This document shows, piece by piece, positions 47,167 to 55,847 of a DNA stretch of 64,000 bases (positions are counted from its first letter, which is position 1; every line of letters starts with the position of its first letter). Origin of the DNA: Tahibacter soli (GTDB taxonomy: Bacteria; Pseudomonadota; Gammaproteobacteria; Xanthomonadales; Rhodanobacteraceae). Position numbers and translations under genes: made by a program. The notes below the pieces were generated by a model, which searched no databases, was not told where the DNA came from, and saw only the letters and a list, made by a program, of their open reading frames with translations. The stretch covers positions 434,001 through 498,000 of the forward strand of contig NZ_JAOVZO020000017.1 in the NCBI RefSeq assembly GCF_025717065.2, in the 5' to 3' direction.

Positions 47167-49641
47167 TCAGGTTTTCTTGGCCGGCGCCTTCTTCACGGCA
47201 GCCTTCTTCGCTGCGGTCTTCTTCGTCGCGGTCTTCTTCGCGGCGGCCTTCTTGGCCGGCGCCTTCTTGACGGTTTCCTTCTTCGCCGCGGCCGTCTTCT
47301 TCGGCGCGTCGTCGGCCTTCTTCTTGCCGAAACGGCCGCCGCCGCGCTTGGGCTTGTCCGGCGCCGCGGCGAGGAGTTCCACGCATTCGGCTTCGGTCAG
47401 CGATTCGGGCTCGCGGTCCTTGGGCATGCGCGCGTTCTTGCTGCCGTCGGTGATGTACGGGCCGTAGCGACCGCGCAGCACCTGGATCGCGCCGTCGTTG
47501 AAGCTCGAAATCACGCGGTTCGCGGCGGCCTCGGCTTTTTCCTGCAGCAGCTGCAGCGCGCGCGGCAGCTCGACCGTGTACGGATCGTCCTCGGGCTTGA
47601 GCGACGCGTAGATCTTGCCGTGCTTGACGAACGGCCCGAAGCGGCCGATGCCGACGGTGATGTCGTCGCCGTCCGGCGCCTGGCCGAGATTGCGCGGCAG
47701 CTTGAACAGCTCCAGCGCCTCGGGCAGCGTGATCGTGTGCATGCTCTGGCCGGCGCGCAAGCTGGCGAACTTCGGCTTGTCCTCGTCTTCCTTCGTGCCG
47801 ATCTGCACGAACGGCCCGAAACGGCCCAGGCGCACCGAAATCGGCTTGCCGGTGGCCTCGTCGACGCCGAGCTGGCGCGAACCGCTCGCCTCGGACTTGT
47901 CGACCGTTTCGATCTTCTCGTCGACGAGCGCCTTGAACGGCGACCAGAACCGCTGCATCAGCGGCACCCAGTCCTCTTCGCCGCGGCTGACGGCGTCGAG
48001 CTCGTCTTCGAGCCGGGCGGTGAATTCGTAGTCGACGTATTGCGCGAAGTGGCCCGACAGGAACCGGCTCACGGCGCGGCCGACGTCGGTCGGACGGAAG
48101 CGGCGCGCATCGAGCGTCACGTATTCGCGACCGAGCAGCGTCTGGATGATGCTCGCGTACGTCGACGGGCGGCCGATGCCGTATTCCTCGAGCGCCTTGA
48201 CGAGGCTCGCTTCGGAGAACCGCGGCGGCGGCTCGGTGAAATGCTGTTCGGCCAGGATGTCGGTCAGCGGCACGCGGTCGCCGACGGCCATGCGCGGCAG
48301 CTTGCGGCCTTCGTCCTCGTCCTCGGCGTTCTTCTGGTCGCGGCCTTCCTCGTACACGGCGAGAAAGCCCGGGTCGACGACGGTCGTGCCCGACGCGCGA
48401 AACGCCGAATCGGCGCCGCAGGCGAGGTCGACCGACACGGTGTTGAGCGTCGCGTGCTGCATCTGGCTCGCAACGGTGCGCTTCCAGATGAGGTCGTACA
48501 GTTTGCGCTGCTCGTCGGAAAGCGCGCTGGCGACCGACGCGGGGCGGCGCAGCGCGGAGGTCGGGCGCACGGCTTCGTGGGCTTCCTGCGCGTTCTTCGA
48601 CTTGGTCTTGTAGACGTTCGGGGTTTCCGGCAGCGCCTTGTTGCCGTAGTCGCGCCCGATCACGTCGCGCAGCTCGGCGATCGCGTCGTCCGACAGGCTG
48701 GTCGAGTCGGTACGCATGTAGGTGATGAGGCCGACGACGCCCTCGTCGCCGATCGCGATGCCTTCGTACAGCTGCTGCGCCAGGCGCATCGTGCGGCTGG
48801 TGGTGAAGCCGAGCTTGCGCGCGGCCTCCTGCTGCAGCGTCGACGTCGTGAACGGCGCGGCCGGACGGCGCTTGCGCTCCTTCGACTGCACGTCGGCGAC
48901 GACGAGCGTGCCGTTGGCGGCCTTGAGCAGCGCTTCGCGCGCGGCATGCGCGTCGGTCGCGTTGGTCAGGTCGAACTGTTCGAATTTCTTGCCGTTCAGG
49001 CGCAAGAGGCGCGCGCGGAACGGCTGGGTCGCATGGGCGACGTCGGCGTCCATGCTCCAGTATTCGCGCGGCACGAAGCGTTCGATCTCTTCCTCGCGCT
49101 CCACGATCATGCGCAGCGCGGGCGACTGCACGCGGCCGGCCGACAGTCCGCGCTGCACCTTGCGCCACAGCACCGGCGAGAGGTTGAAGCCGACCAGGTA
49201 GTCGAGCGCGCGCCGCGCCTGCTGCGCGTTGACGAGGTCGAGCGACAGGTCGCGCGGATTGTCGACGGCGTCCTTGATCGCGCGCGGCGTGATCTCGGAG
49301 AACACCACGCGGTGCACGTCCTTGCCTTCGAGCAGGCCGCGCTCGCGCAGGATTTCGCTGATGTGCCAGCTGATCGCCTCGCCTTCGCGATCCAAGTCGG
49401 TCGCGAGGTACAGGGAGTCGGCCTTGGCGGCGGCCTTGGCGATGGCGTCGACGTGGCGTTCGTTCTTGTCGATCACCGCGTAGTTCATCGCGAACTCGCG
49501 GTCGGGCGCGACCGCGCCTTCTTTCGGCACGAGGTCGCGCACGTGACCGTAAGAGGCGAGGACCGTGAAGTCCTTGCCGAGGTATTTGTTGATCGTCTTC
49601 GCCTTGGCGGGCGACTCGACGATGAGGAGGTTCTTGGCCAT
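47167..49641 (-). CDS. topA: DNA topoisomerase I
   Basis: An 824-residue type IA topoisomerase that relaxes negative supercoils. The Toprim domain has KNLLIVESPAKAKTINKYLG and DLDREGEAISWH; the active-site Tyr is in GLITYMRTDSTSLS. The C-terminal part carries three topoisomerase repeats (RFGPFVQIG, RFGPFVKHG, RYGPYITDG), not zinc fingers, and a 45-residue Lys/Ala tail of AKK repeats that probably binds DNA. AAGGA precedes the ATG at 49641; a longer frame to 49866 is rejected. The gene lies 264 bp from dprA. Confidence 0.97.
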   Translation of the reverse strand: MAKNLLIVESPAKAKTINKYLGKDFTVLASYGHVRDLVPKEGAVAPDREFAMNYAVIDKNERHVDAIAKAAAKADSLYLATDLDREGEAISWHISEILRERGLLEGKDVHRVVFSEITPRAIKDAVDNPRDLSLDLVNAQQARRALDYLVGFNLSPVLWRKVQRGLSAGRVQSPALRMIVEREEEIERFVPREYWSMDADVAHATQPFRARLLRLNGKKFEQFDLTNATDAHAAREALLKAANGTLVVADVQSKERKRRPAAPFTTSTLQQEAARKLGFTTSRTMRLAQQLYEGIAIGDEGVVGLITYMRTDSTSLSDDAIAELRDVIGRDYGNKALPETPNVYKTKSKNAQEAHEAVRPTSALRRPASVASALSDEQRKLYDLIWKRTVASQMQHATLNTVSVDLACGADSAFRASGTTVVDPGFLAVYEEGRDQKNAEDEDEGRKLPRMAVGDRVPLTDILAEQHFTEPPPRFSEASLVKALEEYGIGRPSTYASIIQTLLGREYVTLDARRFRPTDVGRAVSRFLSGHFAQYVDYEFTARLEDELDAVSRGEEDWVPLMQRFWSPFKALVDEKIETVDKSEASGSRQLGVDEATGKPISVRLGRFGPFVQIGTKEDEDKPKFASLRAGQSMHTITLPEALELFKLPRNLGQAPDGDDITVGIGRFGPFVKHGKIYASLKPEDDPYTVELPRALQLLQEKAEAAANRVISSFNDGAIQVLRGRYGPYITDGSKNARMPKDREPESLTEAECVELLAAAPDKPKRGGGRFGKKKADDAPKKTAAAKKETVKKAPAKKAAAKKTATKKTAAKKAAVKKAPAKKT

Positions 49642-49905
49642 GGGTTCCTTGCGCATCCTGCGCGCAGGCCGGTCGGGCGGCCGGCGATGGTATGGGGTGG
49701 CGGTCCGCAACGGCGACCGGGCATGCCGTCGGGGCACACCTTCTTTATTCATCGTGCACACAGCCCGGCGCGCGCTGTCAAGCTGAACGCCGAGCGTTGG
49801 GGCGCCGGAGCGTCGATCAAGGGAGCGGCCGCGGGCCCTCCTGTCGACTGCCGCACGGTTCGGCAAGTTCTTGTCGCGGCGCGAGTTCGTGAGGCGCCGA
49901 ACGGC
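49642..49905. other. Gap between topA and dprA
   Basis: 264 bp with no convincing gene. It must contain the topA promoter: on the minus strand a perfect TTGACA (49776-49781) is present, but no good -10 follows at 16-19 bp. Nothing else is recognised. Confidence 0.4.
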
Positions 49906-51042
49906 TCAGGCCCGGCTGTAGCGGCCCCCGCCCACGCTGATCACTTCGCCGTCGAGTTCCAGTACCAGCAGCATCGACGACAGCGCGCCGATCGACAGCG
50001 CCGAGCGTTCGGCCAGCTCGTCCACGCCGATCGGATCGTAACCGAGCGCGTCGAGCACGCGGCGATAGTCCGCGTCGCGGGCGGCCGGCGCCGGTTCGGC
50101 GGCGACCGGCGCGTCCGGCGCGGCCAGCCGCGCGCGCAGGCTCTCGCCGAGCGCGGCGGCGAGCGGCGCGAGTTCGGCGGCCACCTCGTCGGCGGTCTCC
50201 ACGAGCTTGGCGCCCTGGCGAATCAAAAGGTGGCAGCCGCGCGCGAGCGGGTTGTGGATCGATCCCGGCAGCGCGAATACCTCGCGGCCCTGTTCGCCGG
50301 CGAGCCGGGCGGTGATCAGCGAACCCGACTTGACGCCGGCTTCCACGACCAACGTGCCGAGCGCCAGCCCCGAGATGATGCGGTTGCGGCGCGGAAAGAA
50401 CGCCGCCTGCGCCTCGACGCCCGGCGCGAATTCGGTCACCAGCGCGCCGCGTTCGGCGATGCGCGCGGCGAGGTCGCGGTGCTTGCGCGGATAGACGAGG
50501 TCGGGGCCGGTGCCCATCACGGCGATCGTCGCGCCGCCCGCGTCGAGCGCCCCGGCGTGCGCCGCGCCGTCGATGCCGTCGGCGAGGCCGCTGGTGATCG
50601 CAAAACCGCTGCCGGCGAGGCTGCGTGCGAACTGCCGCGCGTTCGCGATGCCGCCGGCCGTCGCGCTGCGCGCGCCGACGAGGGCGATCTGCGGCAGCCA
50701 CAGGAGCGTCGGGTCGCCCGCGACGAACAGCGCGGCCGGCGCGGCGCCGATTTCGCGCAGGAGCGGCGGATAATCGACGTCGGTCCAGGTGACGAGATGG
50801 TGGTCCGGCGCGGCGAGCCAGTCGAGATCGGCCGCGATGCGCGCGTCGTCCGGTTTGCGCAGCCAGGTCAGCGCGGCGTCGGCGAGCGCGAATTCGGCGC
50901 GCAGGCGTTCGAGGTCGGCAAGCGCCGCGGCGGCGCCGCCGGCGCGGACGGCGAGGCCGCGCGCGGTCGCCGAACCGATGCCGGGCGCGCGCAGCAGCGC
51001 GAGCCACGCGCGGGTGTCGTCCGGCGAACGGTCGTTCGGCAT
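49906..51042 (-). CDS. dprA: DNA processing protein DprA
   Basis: A 378-residue protein that loads RecA onto incoming single-stranded DNA during natural transformation. The Rossmann core has VGARSATAGGIANARQFARSL, SGLADGIDGAAHAGAL, VMGTGPDLVYPRKHRDLA, FPRRNRIISGLA and SGSLITARLAGEQGREVFALPGS (residues about 105-310). An N-terminal helical region and a C-terminal winged helix (about 320-378) complete the usual layout. The ATG is at 51042; a 19-residue upstream extension is unlikely. A terminator separates it from the LysM gene, so it has its own promoter. Confidence 0.95.
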   Translation of the reverse strand: MPNDRSPDDTRAWLALLRAPGIGSATARGLAVRAGGAAAALADLERLRAEFALADAALTWLRKPDDARIAADLDWLAAPDHHLVTWTDVDYPPLLREIGAAPAALFVAGDPTLLWLPQIALVGARSATAGGIANARQFARSLAGSGFAITSGLADGIDGAAHAGALDAGGATIAVMGTGPDLVYPRKHRDLAARIAERGALVTEFAPGVEAQAAFFPRRNRIISGLALGTLVVEAGVKSGSLITARLAGEQGREVFALPGSIHNPLARGCHLLIRQGAKLVETADEVAAELAPLAAALGESLRARLAAPDAPVAAEPAPAARDADYRRVLDALGYDPIGVDELAERSALSIGALSSMLLVLELDGEVISVGGGRYSRA

Positions 51043-51062
51043 CGCTGTGCTCCGTAAACGAA

Positions 51063-51088
51063 AACGGCGCGGGTTGCCCCGCGCCGTT
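51063..51088 (-). terminator. Rho-independent terminator after the LysM gene
   Basis: Perfect 11-bp stem AACGGCGCGGG/CCCGCGCCGTT with loop TTGC. On the minus strand the stem runs into TTTTCGTTT. It lies 55 bp past the LysM stop and 20 bp before dprA. Confidence 0.8.
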
Positions 51089-51111
51089 CGTTGTAGCAAG
51101 CATTCGCCGGC

Positions 51112-51147
51112 GGACTCAACGAGTCCGACTCAACGGGTCCGACTCAA
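51112..51147. repeat. 14-bp tandem repeat spanning the LysM stop codon
   Basis: GGACTCAACGAGTC (51112-51125), CGACTCAACGGGTC (51126-51139) and a partial third unit CGACTCAA (51140-51147). The third unit includes the LysM stop codon, and each unit carries a TGA on the minus strand. GGACTC-AAC-GAGTCC also forms a hairpin. Confidence 0.75.
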
Positions 51148-52310
51148 TCCGGCGCGCGCAGCACGTCGCCCTTGTGAACCGGACGGATGCCGTCCATGAC
51201 GAGGCCGTAGCTGACGCGATCGAACGTGCGGAAGATCATCACGTGGCCGATGTACTCCTCCGGCAGCGTGGTCTTCGAGTCCTTCGGGTTGAACAGCTTC
51301 TTGAACGAGCCTTCCGGATACTTGTAGTTGTCGGTGATGCGCTCGCCCGGCGTATAGATGCTGAACGTGTGGCCGTTTTCGATGCCGTCGGCCGCGCCGC
51401 GCGACAGCGCGACGACCTGGCGCGGTCCGATCGCGTTGCTCGCATCGGTGAACGCGAGCACCTGGAAGTCGGCCGGAACCTGCGCCGGCGCGTGCGGCAG
51501 GTAGTGCGAGTCGTACGGCTTGTCTTCGATCGGCATGACGAGATCGCCGGGCCGGATCTCGATATCCGAGTAGGTGACGAGCAGCGAGGCCGGGTTCGTG
51601 GCGCGCGTGAGCGTGACGTTGCCGATCACCATCACTTCGTAGCCGAGCAGCTTCACGTCGCCCTTGAACGTATGTTCCAGCGGCGCGTGGTGCCACAGCG
51701 TGCCCTTTTCGCCGCGGAAGAACGGATCGGTCTCGCGCACGTGCGTGGTCGGCGCGTCGCCTTTCTCTTCCGGCGGCATCGACCAGTACAGGTTGGTCTG
51801 GCGCACGATCACGAACTGGTCGCCGGCCTTGGCGTTCTCCATGCCCTTGGCGTAGACGAGGTTGCCCTCGGCGACGCGCAGGCGCGATTCCTCGACGCCG
51901 ACGATGTGCGGCAGGCGCTTGTACGTCGCCTCGTCGACGATCCGCATGTTCTTCAAGAACTCTTTGATGTCCTTGAGCGGAATCGGCTCGATCGCGTTGT
52001 CGAGCGGCTCGGTGCGCACGCGCGGGCCGTTGTCGGCGCGCGTGATGCGGTTCTTGCCGTTGAGATACGCGAGGTTGAGCACGTCGCCCGGATAGATCAG
52101 GTGCGGGTTCTCGACCTGCGGATTGGCTTGCCAGATCTCCGGCCACAGCCACGGCTTCTTGAGGAAGCGCGCGGAAATGTCCCACAACGTATCGCCGCGC
52201 TTGACGGTGTAGGTATCCGGATGACCCGAACGCAACTCCGAGTCGTCGACGGCCGCCGCAACGAGGGTGAGCAGCAGGCCGGCAAAAAGTGCAGGTAGTT
52301 TTTTAAGCAT
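51144..52310 (-). CDS. Secreted LysM-domain protein
   Basis: A 388-residue protein with a signal peptide (MLKKLPALFAGLLLTLVAAAV). A LysM domain near the N-terminus (about 31-84) has YTVKRGDTLWDISARFLKKP and NPHLIYPGDVLNL. The rest (about 110-388) is a beta-rich region of unknown function, well conserved in Xanthomonadales next to dprA. It probably binds peptidoglycan in the periplasm. The ATG at 52310 is chosen; the frame upstream starts with TTG. Confidence 0.9.
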   Translation of the reverse strand: MLKKLPALFAGLLLTLVAAAVDDSELRSGHPDTYTVKRGDTLWDISARFLKKPWLWPEIWQANPQVENPHLIYPGDVLNLAYLNGKNRITRADNGPRVRTEPLDNAIEPIPLKDIKEFLKNMRIVDEATYKRLPHIVGVEESRLRVAEGNLVYAKGMENAKAGDQFVIVRQTNLYWSMPPEEKGDAPTTHVRETDPFFRGEKGTLWHHAPLEHTFKGDVKLLGYEVMVIGNVTLTRATNPASLLVTYSDIEIRPGDLVMPIEDKPYDSHYLPHAPAQVPADFQVLAFTDASNAIGPRQVVALSRGAADGIENGHTFSIYTPGERITDNYKYPEGSFKKLFNPKDSKTTLPEEYIGHVMIFRTFDRVSYGLVMDGIRPVHKGDVLRAPD

Positions 52311-52527
52311 GGCTGCCAATTACCTGATTCCCCAAGGACATTGTGAGTGTATCTTAAGAAAACGCTTGAGCAAATGACCGGCCGTGGCCGTTACCCCCGG
52401 GTCTTCGTGCGAATTCGCTGCCGCGTGTCCGACGCGGTTGATTCCGCGTAGAATTTCCGCATGTTACGCGCGCGGCGGATAGCCGTTCCGCCAACTTCCG
52501 CGCAAATCGGCTTTCGAGGCAGCACCC

Positions 52528-53034
52528 ATGGCCAAGCTCACCGTTCTTGAAACCCCCGACCCGCGACTGCGCACCAAGGCGCAGCCGGTCACCGAATTCG
52601 GCCCCGATCTGGCGCGCCTCGTCGCCGACATGTTCGAGACCATGTACGAGGCGCCGGGCATCGGCCTGGCCGCGACGCAGGTCAACGTGCACCGGCAGCT
52701 CGTCGTCATCGACGTCTCCGAGGAAAAGAACAGCCCGCACGTCTTCGTCAATCCGCGCATCGTCGCGAAAGACGGCATCCAGACGTATCAGGAAGGCTGC
52801 CTGTCGGTTCCCGGCATCTTCGCCGACGTCGAGCGCGCCAACCGCATCACGGTCGAGGCGCAGGACGTCGACGGCAAGCCGTTCACGATCGAGGCCGACG
52901 GCCTGTTCGCCGTGTGCATCCAGCACGAAATGGATCACCTCGCCGGCCGCCTGTTCATCGACTACCTCTCGCCGCTCAAGCGCCAGATAGTGCTCAAGAA
53001 GCTCGAAAAGCGCCGCGGCGCGGCCAGCGCTTGA
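52528..53034 (+). CDS. def: Peptide deformylase
   Basis: A 168-residue metalloenzyme that removes the formyl group from new proteins. The three family motifs are present: [16 protein letters not shown] (Cys ligand) and QHEMDHLAG (two His ligands and the catalytic Glu). The first residues after Met, [14 protein letters not shown], are usual. It is divergent from the LysM gene, with 217 bp between, and starts the def-fmt-rsmB run. Confidence 0.97.
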   Translation: MAKLTVLETPDPRLRTKAQPVTEFGPDLARLVADMFETMYEAPGIGLAATQVNVHRQLVVIDVSEEKNSPHVFVNPRIVAKDGIQTYQEGCLSVPGIFADVERANRITVEAQDVDGKPFTIEADGLFAVCIQHEMDHLAGRLFIDYLSPLKRQIVLKKLEKRRGAASA

Positions 53035-53042
53035 GCGGGCCG

Positions 53043-53987
53043 ATGCGTGAACCGCTGCGCGTGGTGTTCGCCGGAACACCGGATTTCGCCGTGCCTTGTC
53101 TCGCCGCCTGCTTCGACGCCGGCACGAACGTCGTGGCCGCGTACACGCAGCCCGACCGTCCCGCGGGCCGCGGCCGCAAGCTGACGGCAAGCCCCGTCAA
53201 GGCCGCCGCGCTCGCCGCCGGCGTCATCGTGGAGCAGCCGGAAAATTTCCGCAGCGTCGAATCGCGCGCGCGACTCGCCGCGTACGACGCCGATCTCATG
53301 GTCGTCGTCGCCTACGGGCTCATTCTGTCGTCGAGCGTGCTCGCCACGCCGCGCTACGGCTGCTGGAACGTGCACGCGTCGCTGCTGCCGCGCTGGCGCG
53401 GCGCCGCGCCGATCCAGCGCGCGATCCTCGCCGGCGACGACGCCTCGGGCGTGTGCCTGATGCAGATGGAGAAAGGCCTCGACACCGGCCCGGTCATCGC
53501 GCGGCGCGCGACGCCCATCGGCCGCGACGACACCGGCGGCAGCCTGCACGACCGTCTCAGTGCGATCGGCGCCGACCTGTTGCGCGAAACGCTGCCGCTG
53601 CTGGCCGCCGCGCGTGCGCCGCTGCCGACGCAGGCGCAGCCGGACGACGGTGTGGAATATGCGCACAAGTTGGAAAAATCCGAAGCGCTGATCGACTGGA
53701 ACGCGTCGGCGCTCGCGATCGAGCGCAAGGTGCGCGCGTTCGATCCGTGGCCGGTCGCCGAAGGCGACGTCGCCGGCGAGCGCCTGCGCATCTGGCGCGC
53801 GAGCGCGCTCGACGCGCGCGCGAACGCCGCGCCCGGCACGCTCGTCGGCGCGTCGCGCAACGGCCTCGATGTCGCGACCGGCGACGGCGTGCTGCGCGTC
53901 GCCGAACTGCAGCGCGCCGGCGGCAAGCGCATCTGCGCGCTCGACTATCTCAACGCACGGCCGGAACTCAAGCAGGCAGCCGCATGA
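53043..53987 (+). CDS. fmt: Methionyl-tRNA formyltransferase
   Basis: A 314-residue enzyme that formylates initiator Met-tRNA. The formyl-THF domain has [50 protein letters not shown] and the [12 protein letters not shown] segment. The C-terminal OB fold covers about 205-314. It begins 8 bp after def and overlaps rsmB by 4 nt. Confidence 0.97.
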   Translation: MREPLRVVFAGTPDFAVPCLAACFDAGTNVVAAYTQPDRPAGRGRKLTASPVKAAALAAGVIVEQPENFRSVESRARLAAYDADLMVVVAYGLILSSSVLATPRYGCWNVHASLLPRWRGAAPIQRAILAGDDASGVCLMQMEKGLDTGPVIARRATPIGRDDTGGSLHDRLSAIGADLLRETLPLLAAARAPLPTQAQPDDGVEYAHKLEKSEALIDWNASALAIERKVRAFDPWPVAEGDVAGERLRIWRASALDARANAAPGTLVGASRNGLDVATGDGVLRVAELQRAGGKRICALDYLNARPELKQAAA

Positions 53988-55285
53988 GCGACGCCCGCGC
54001 GTTCGCCGCGCAGGCGCTCGAACGCATCGTGCGCGGCGGCGTGTCGCTGCGCGACGCGTTCGCCCAGTTCGCGCCGAGACTCCACGACGCGCGCGACCGC
54101 GCGCTGCTGTCGGCGCTGCTGCACGACGGCGCGCGCTGGTGGCTGCGCTACGACGCGGCCGTCGGGCGCCTGATGGATCAGCCGCTGCGCACGCGCGAAC
54201 CGGCGCTGCACGCGCTGATCGTGCTGGGCCTCGTGCAGATCGAAGTGATGGGCCTGCCGGACTATGCCGCGGTCGCCGGCAGCGTCGACGCCACGCGCAC
54301 CTTGCGCCGGCCGAAGTTCGCCGGGCTCGTCAACGCGGTGCTGCGCCGCTGGCTGCGCGAACGCGACGAAATCGGCGCGAAGCTCGATGCCGATCCGATG
54401 ACCGCCTGCGCGCACCCGCGCTGGCTGCTCGACACGCTCGCCGCCGACTGGCCGCGCGACGTCGAAGCGATACTCGCCGCGAACAACGCGCAGGCGCCGC
54501 TGACGCTGCGCGCCAACCGCCGCCGCACGACGCGCGACGCGCTGATCGCGCGGCTCGCCGAGGGCGGCTGCGAAGCGGCCGCGCACGCGTGGCTGCCCGA
54601 CGCGATCGTGCTGGCGCAGAGCACCGACGTGACGCGCCTGCCGGGCTACGCCGACGGCGAATTCTCGGTGCAGGACGGCGCCGCGCAGCTCGCGCCGCAA
54701 CTGCTCGATCTGGCGTCCGGTCAGCGCGTGCTCGACGCGTGCGCCGCTCCGGGCGGAAAGAGCGCGCATATTCTCGAATGCGCCGATGTGGAACTGACCG
54801 CGCTCGATCGCGATCCCGAACGCGTCGCGGCGATGCGCGACACGTTCTCGCGCCTCGGCGTGAAGCCGCGCGTCGCCGTCGGCGACGCGGGCGCGCCGAA
54901 GGCGTGGTCGAACGGCCGCCGCTACGACCGCATCCTCGTCGACGCGCCGTGCACGGCGACCGGCGTGCTGCGGCGCCAGCCGGACATCCGCCTGCATCGC
55001 CGCGGCGGCGACGTCGCGCCGGTCGTCGCCGAACAGACGCGCATCCTCGACGCGCTGTGGCCGCTCGTCGAACCGGGCGGCCGCCTCGTCTATGCGACGT
55101 GCTCGATATTGCGCGCCGAAAATGCCGCGCAGATCGCCGCGTTTCTCGCGCGCCACCCCGATGCCGCGCCGCTCGCCGACTTCGCGTCGGAATTCGGCCG
55201 CCCCGACGGACACGGCCGCCAGAACCTGCCCGGCGACGGGGGCATGGATGGTTTCTTCTATGCCGTGCTCGACAAACGCGCCTGA
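53984..55285 (+). CDS. rsmB: 16S rRNA m5C967 methyltransferase
   Basis: A 433-residue enzyme. An N-terminal NusB-like domain (about 5-130) is followed by a Rossmann methyltransferase with [15 protein letters not shown], the SAM-binding Asp in TALDRDPER, and two catalytic Cys in [16 protein letters not shown] and VYATCSI. Its ATG overlaps the fmt stop. The end overlaps the DUF4390 gene by 26 nt. Confidence 0.96.
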   Translation: MSDARAFAAQALERIVRGGVSLRDAFAQFAPRLHDARDRALLSALLHDGARWWLRYDAAVGRLMDQPLRTREPALHALIVLGLVQIEVMGLPDYAAVAGSVDATRTLRRPKFAGLVNAVLRRWLRERDEIGAKLDADPMTACAHPRWLLDTLAADWPRDVEAILAANNAQAPLTLRANRRRTTRDALIARLAEGGCEAAAHAWLPDAIVLAQSTDVTRLPGYADGEFSVQDGAAQLAPQLLDLASGQRVLDACAAPGGKSAHILECADVELTALDRDPERVAAMRDTFSRLGVKPRVAVGDAGAPKAWSNGRRYDRILVDAPCTATGVLRRQPDIRLHRRGGDVAPVVAEQTRILDALWPLVEPGGRLVYATCSILRAENAAQIAAFLARHPDAAPLADFASEFGRPDGHGRQNLPGDGGMDGFFYAVLDKRA

Positions 55286-55847
55286 CCGCCGATCGCGCCT
55301 CCGTGCGCTCGCGCTGGCCGCGGCGCTCGTGCTCGCCGGCTGCACGCCGCCGCCCGGCGCGCCGGTGCTGGCGTTGAACGGCGCGCGCGTCGAAACGCGC
55401 GGCACCGGTGCGGCGCTGCTCGTCGACTGCGACTGGCGGCCGAGCGCGATCATGCTCGAAGCGCTCGACCACGGCGTCGTGCTCGGCCTGCGCCTGCGCG
55501 TATCGCGGCAGCGGCCGGGCCTCGTCGGCTGGCGCGACGCCGCGAGCGTCGAGCGGCACGTGGAGCTGCGCTATTTTCCGCTGACGCGGCAGTATCAGTT
55601 GCGCGATCAGGAACAAGGCAGCGTGCGCGCGTTCGGCGTGCGCGCCGCGGCGCTCGCGGCGCTCGGCCGCTACGAACTGCCGCTCGCGTCGAACGCGATC
55701 GTCGCCGGCGACGGCGAACGCCAGCGGCTCGTGGTCGAATTCGACGCGAGCACGCTGCCGGGTGCGCTGCGCCTGCCGGCGTTCGTGCAGCGGTTGTGGC
55801 AGCACCCTCGCGCGGAGCGGACATGGCCCGGTTCCCGCGCGGGCTGA
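55260..55847 (+). CDS. DUF4390 lipoprotein
   Basis: A 195-residue protein. A lipoprotein signal (LALAAALVLAGC, Cys about residue 31) is followed by a beta-rich DUF4390 domain (FPLTRQYQLRD near the middle). Function is unknown, but the family lies between rsmB and ntrY in many beta- and gammaproteobacteria. The start at 55260 overlaps rsmB by 26 nt; an in-frame ATG at 55248 is also possible. It overlaps the kinase gene by 25 nt. Confidence 0.85.
   Translation: MPCSTNAPDRRSRLRALALAAALVLAGCTPPPGAPVLALNGARVETRGTGAALLVDCDWRPSAIMLEALDHGVVLGLRLRVSRQRPGLVGWRDAASVERHVELRYFPLTRQYQLRDQEQGSVRAFGVRAAALAALGRYELPLASNAIVAGDGERQRLVVEFDASTLPGALRLPAFVQRLWQHPRAERTWPGSRAG

Noticed and set aside
47168-47300. Short repeated units resembling a small CRISPR-like array
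   Set aside because: It is the coding region for the Lys/Ala tail of TopA; units are not separated by unique spacers.
49776-49781. TTGACA as topA promoter -35
   Set aside because: No acceptable -10 at a proper distance, so kept only as a note.
47035-51057. 1,340-codon plus-strand frame opposite tsaC, topA and dprA
   Set aside because: Same reasoning; the minus-strand genes are all well-known families.
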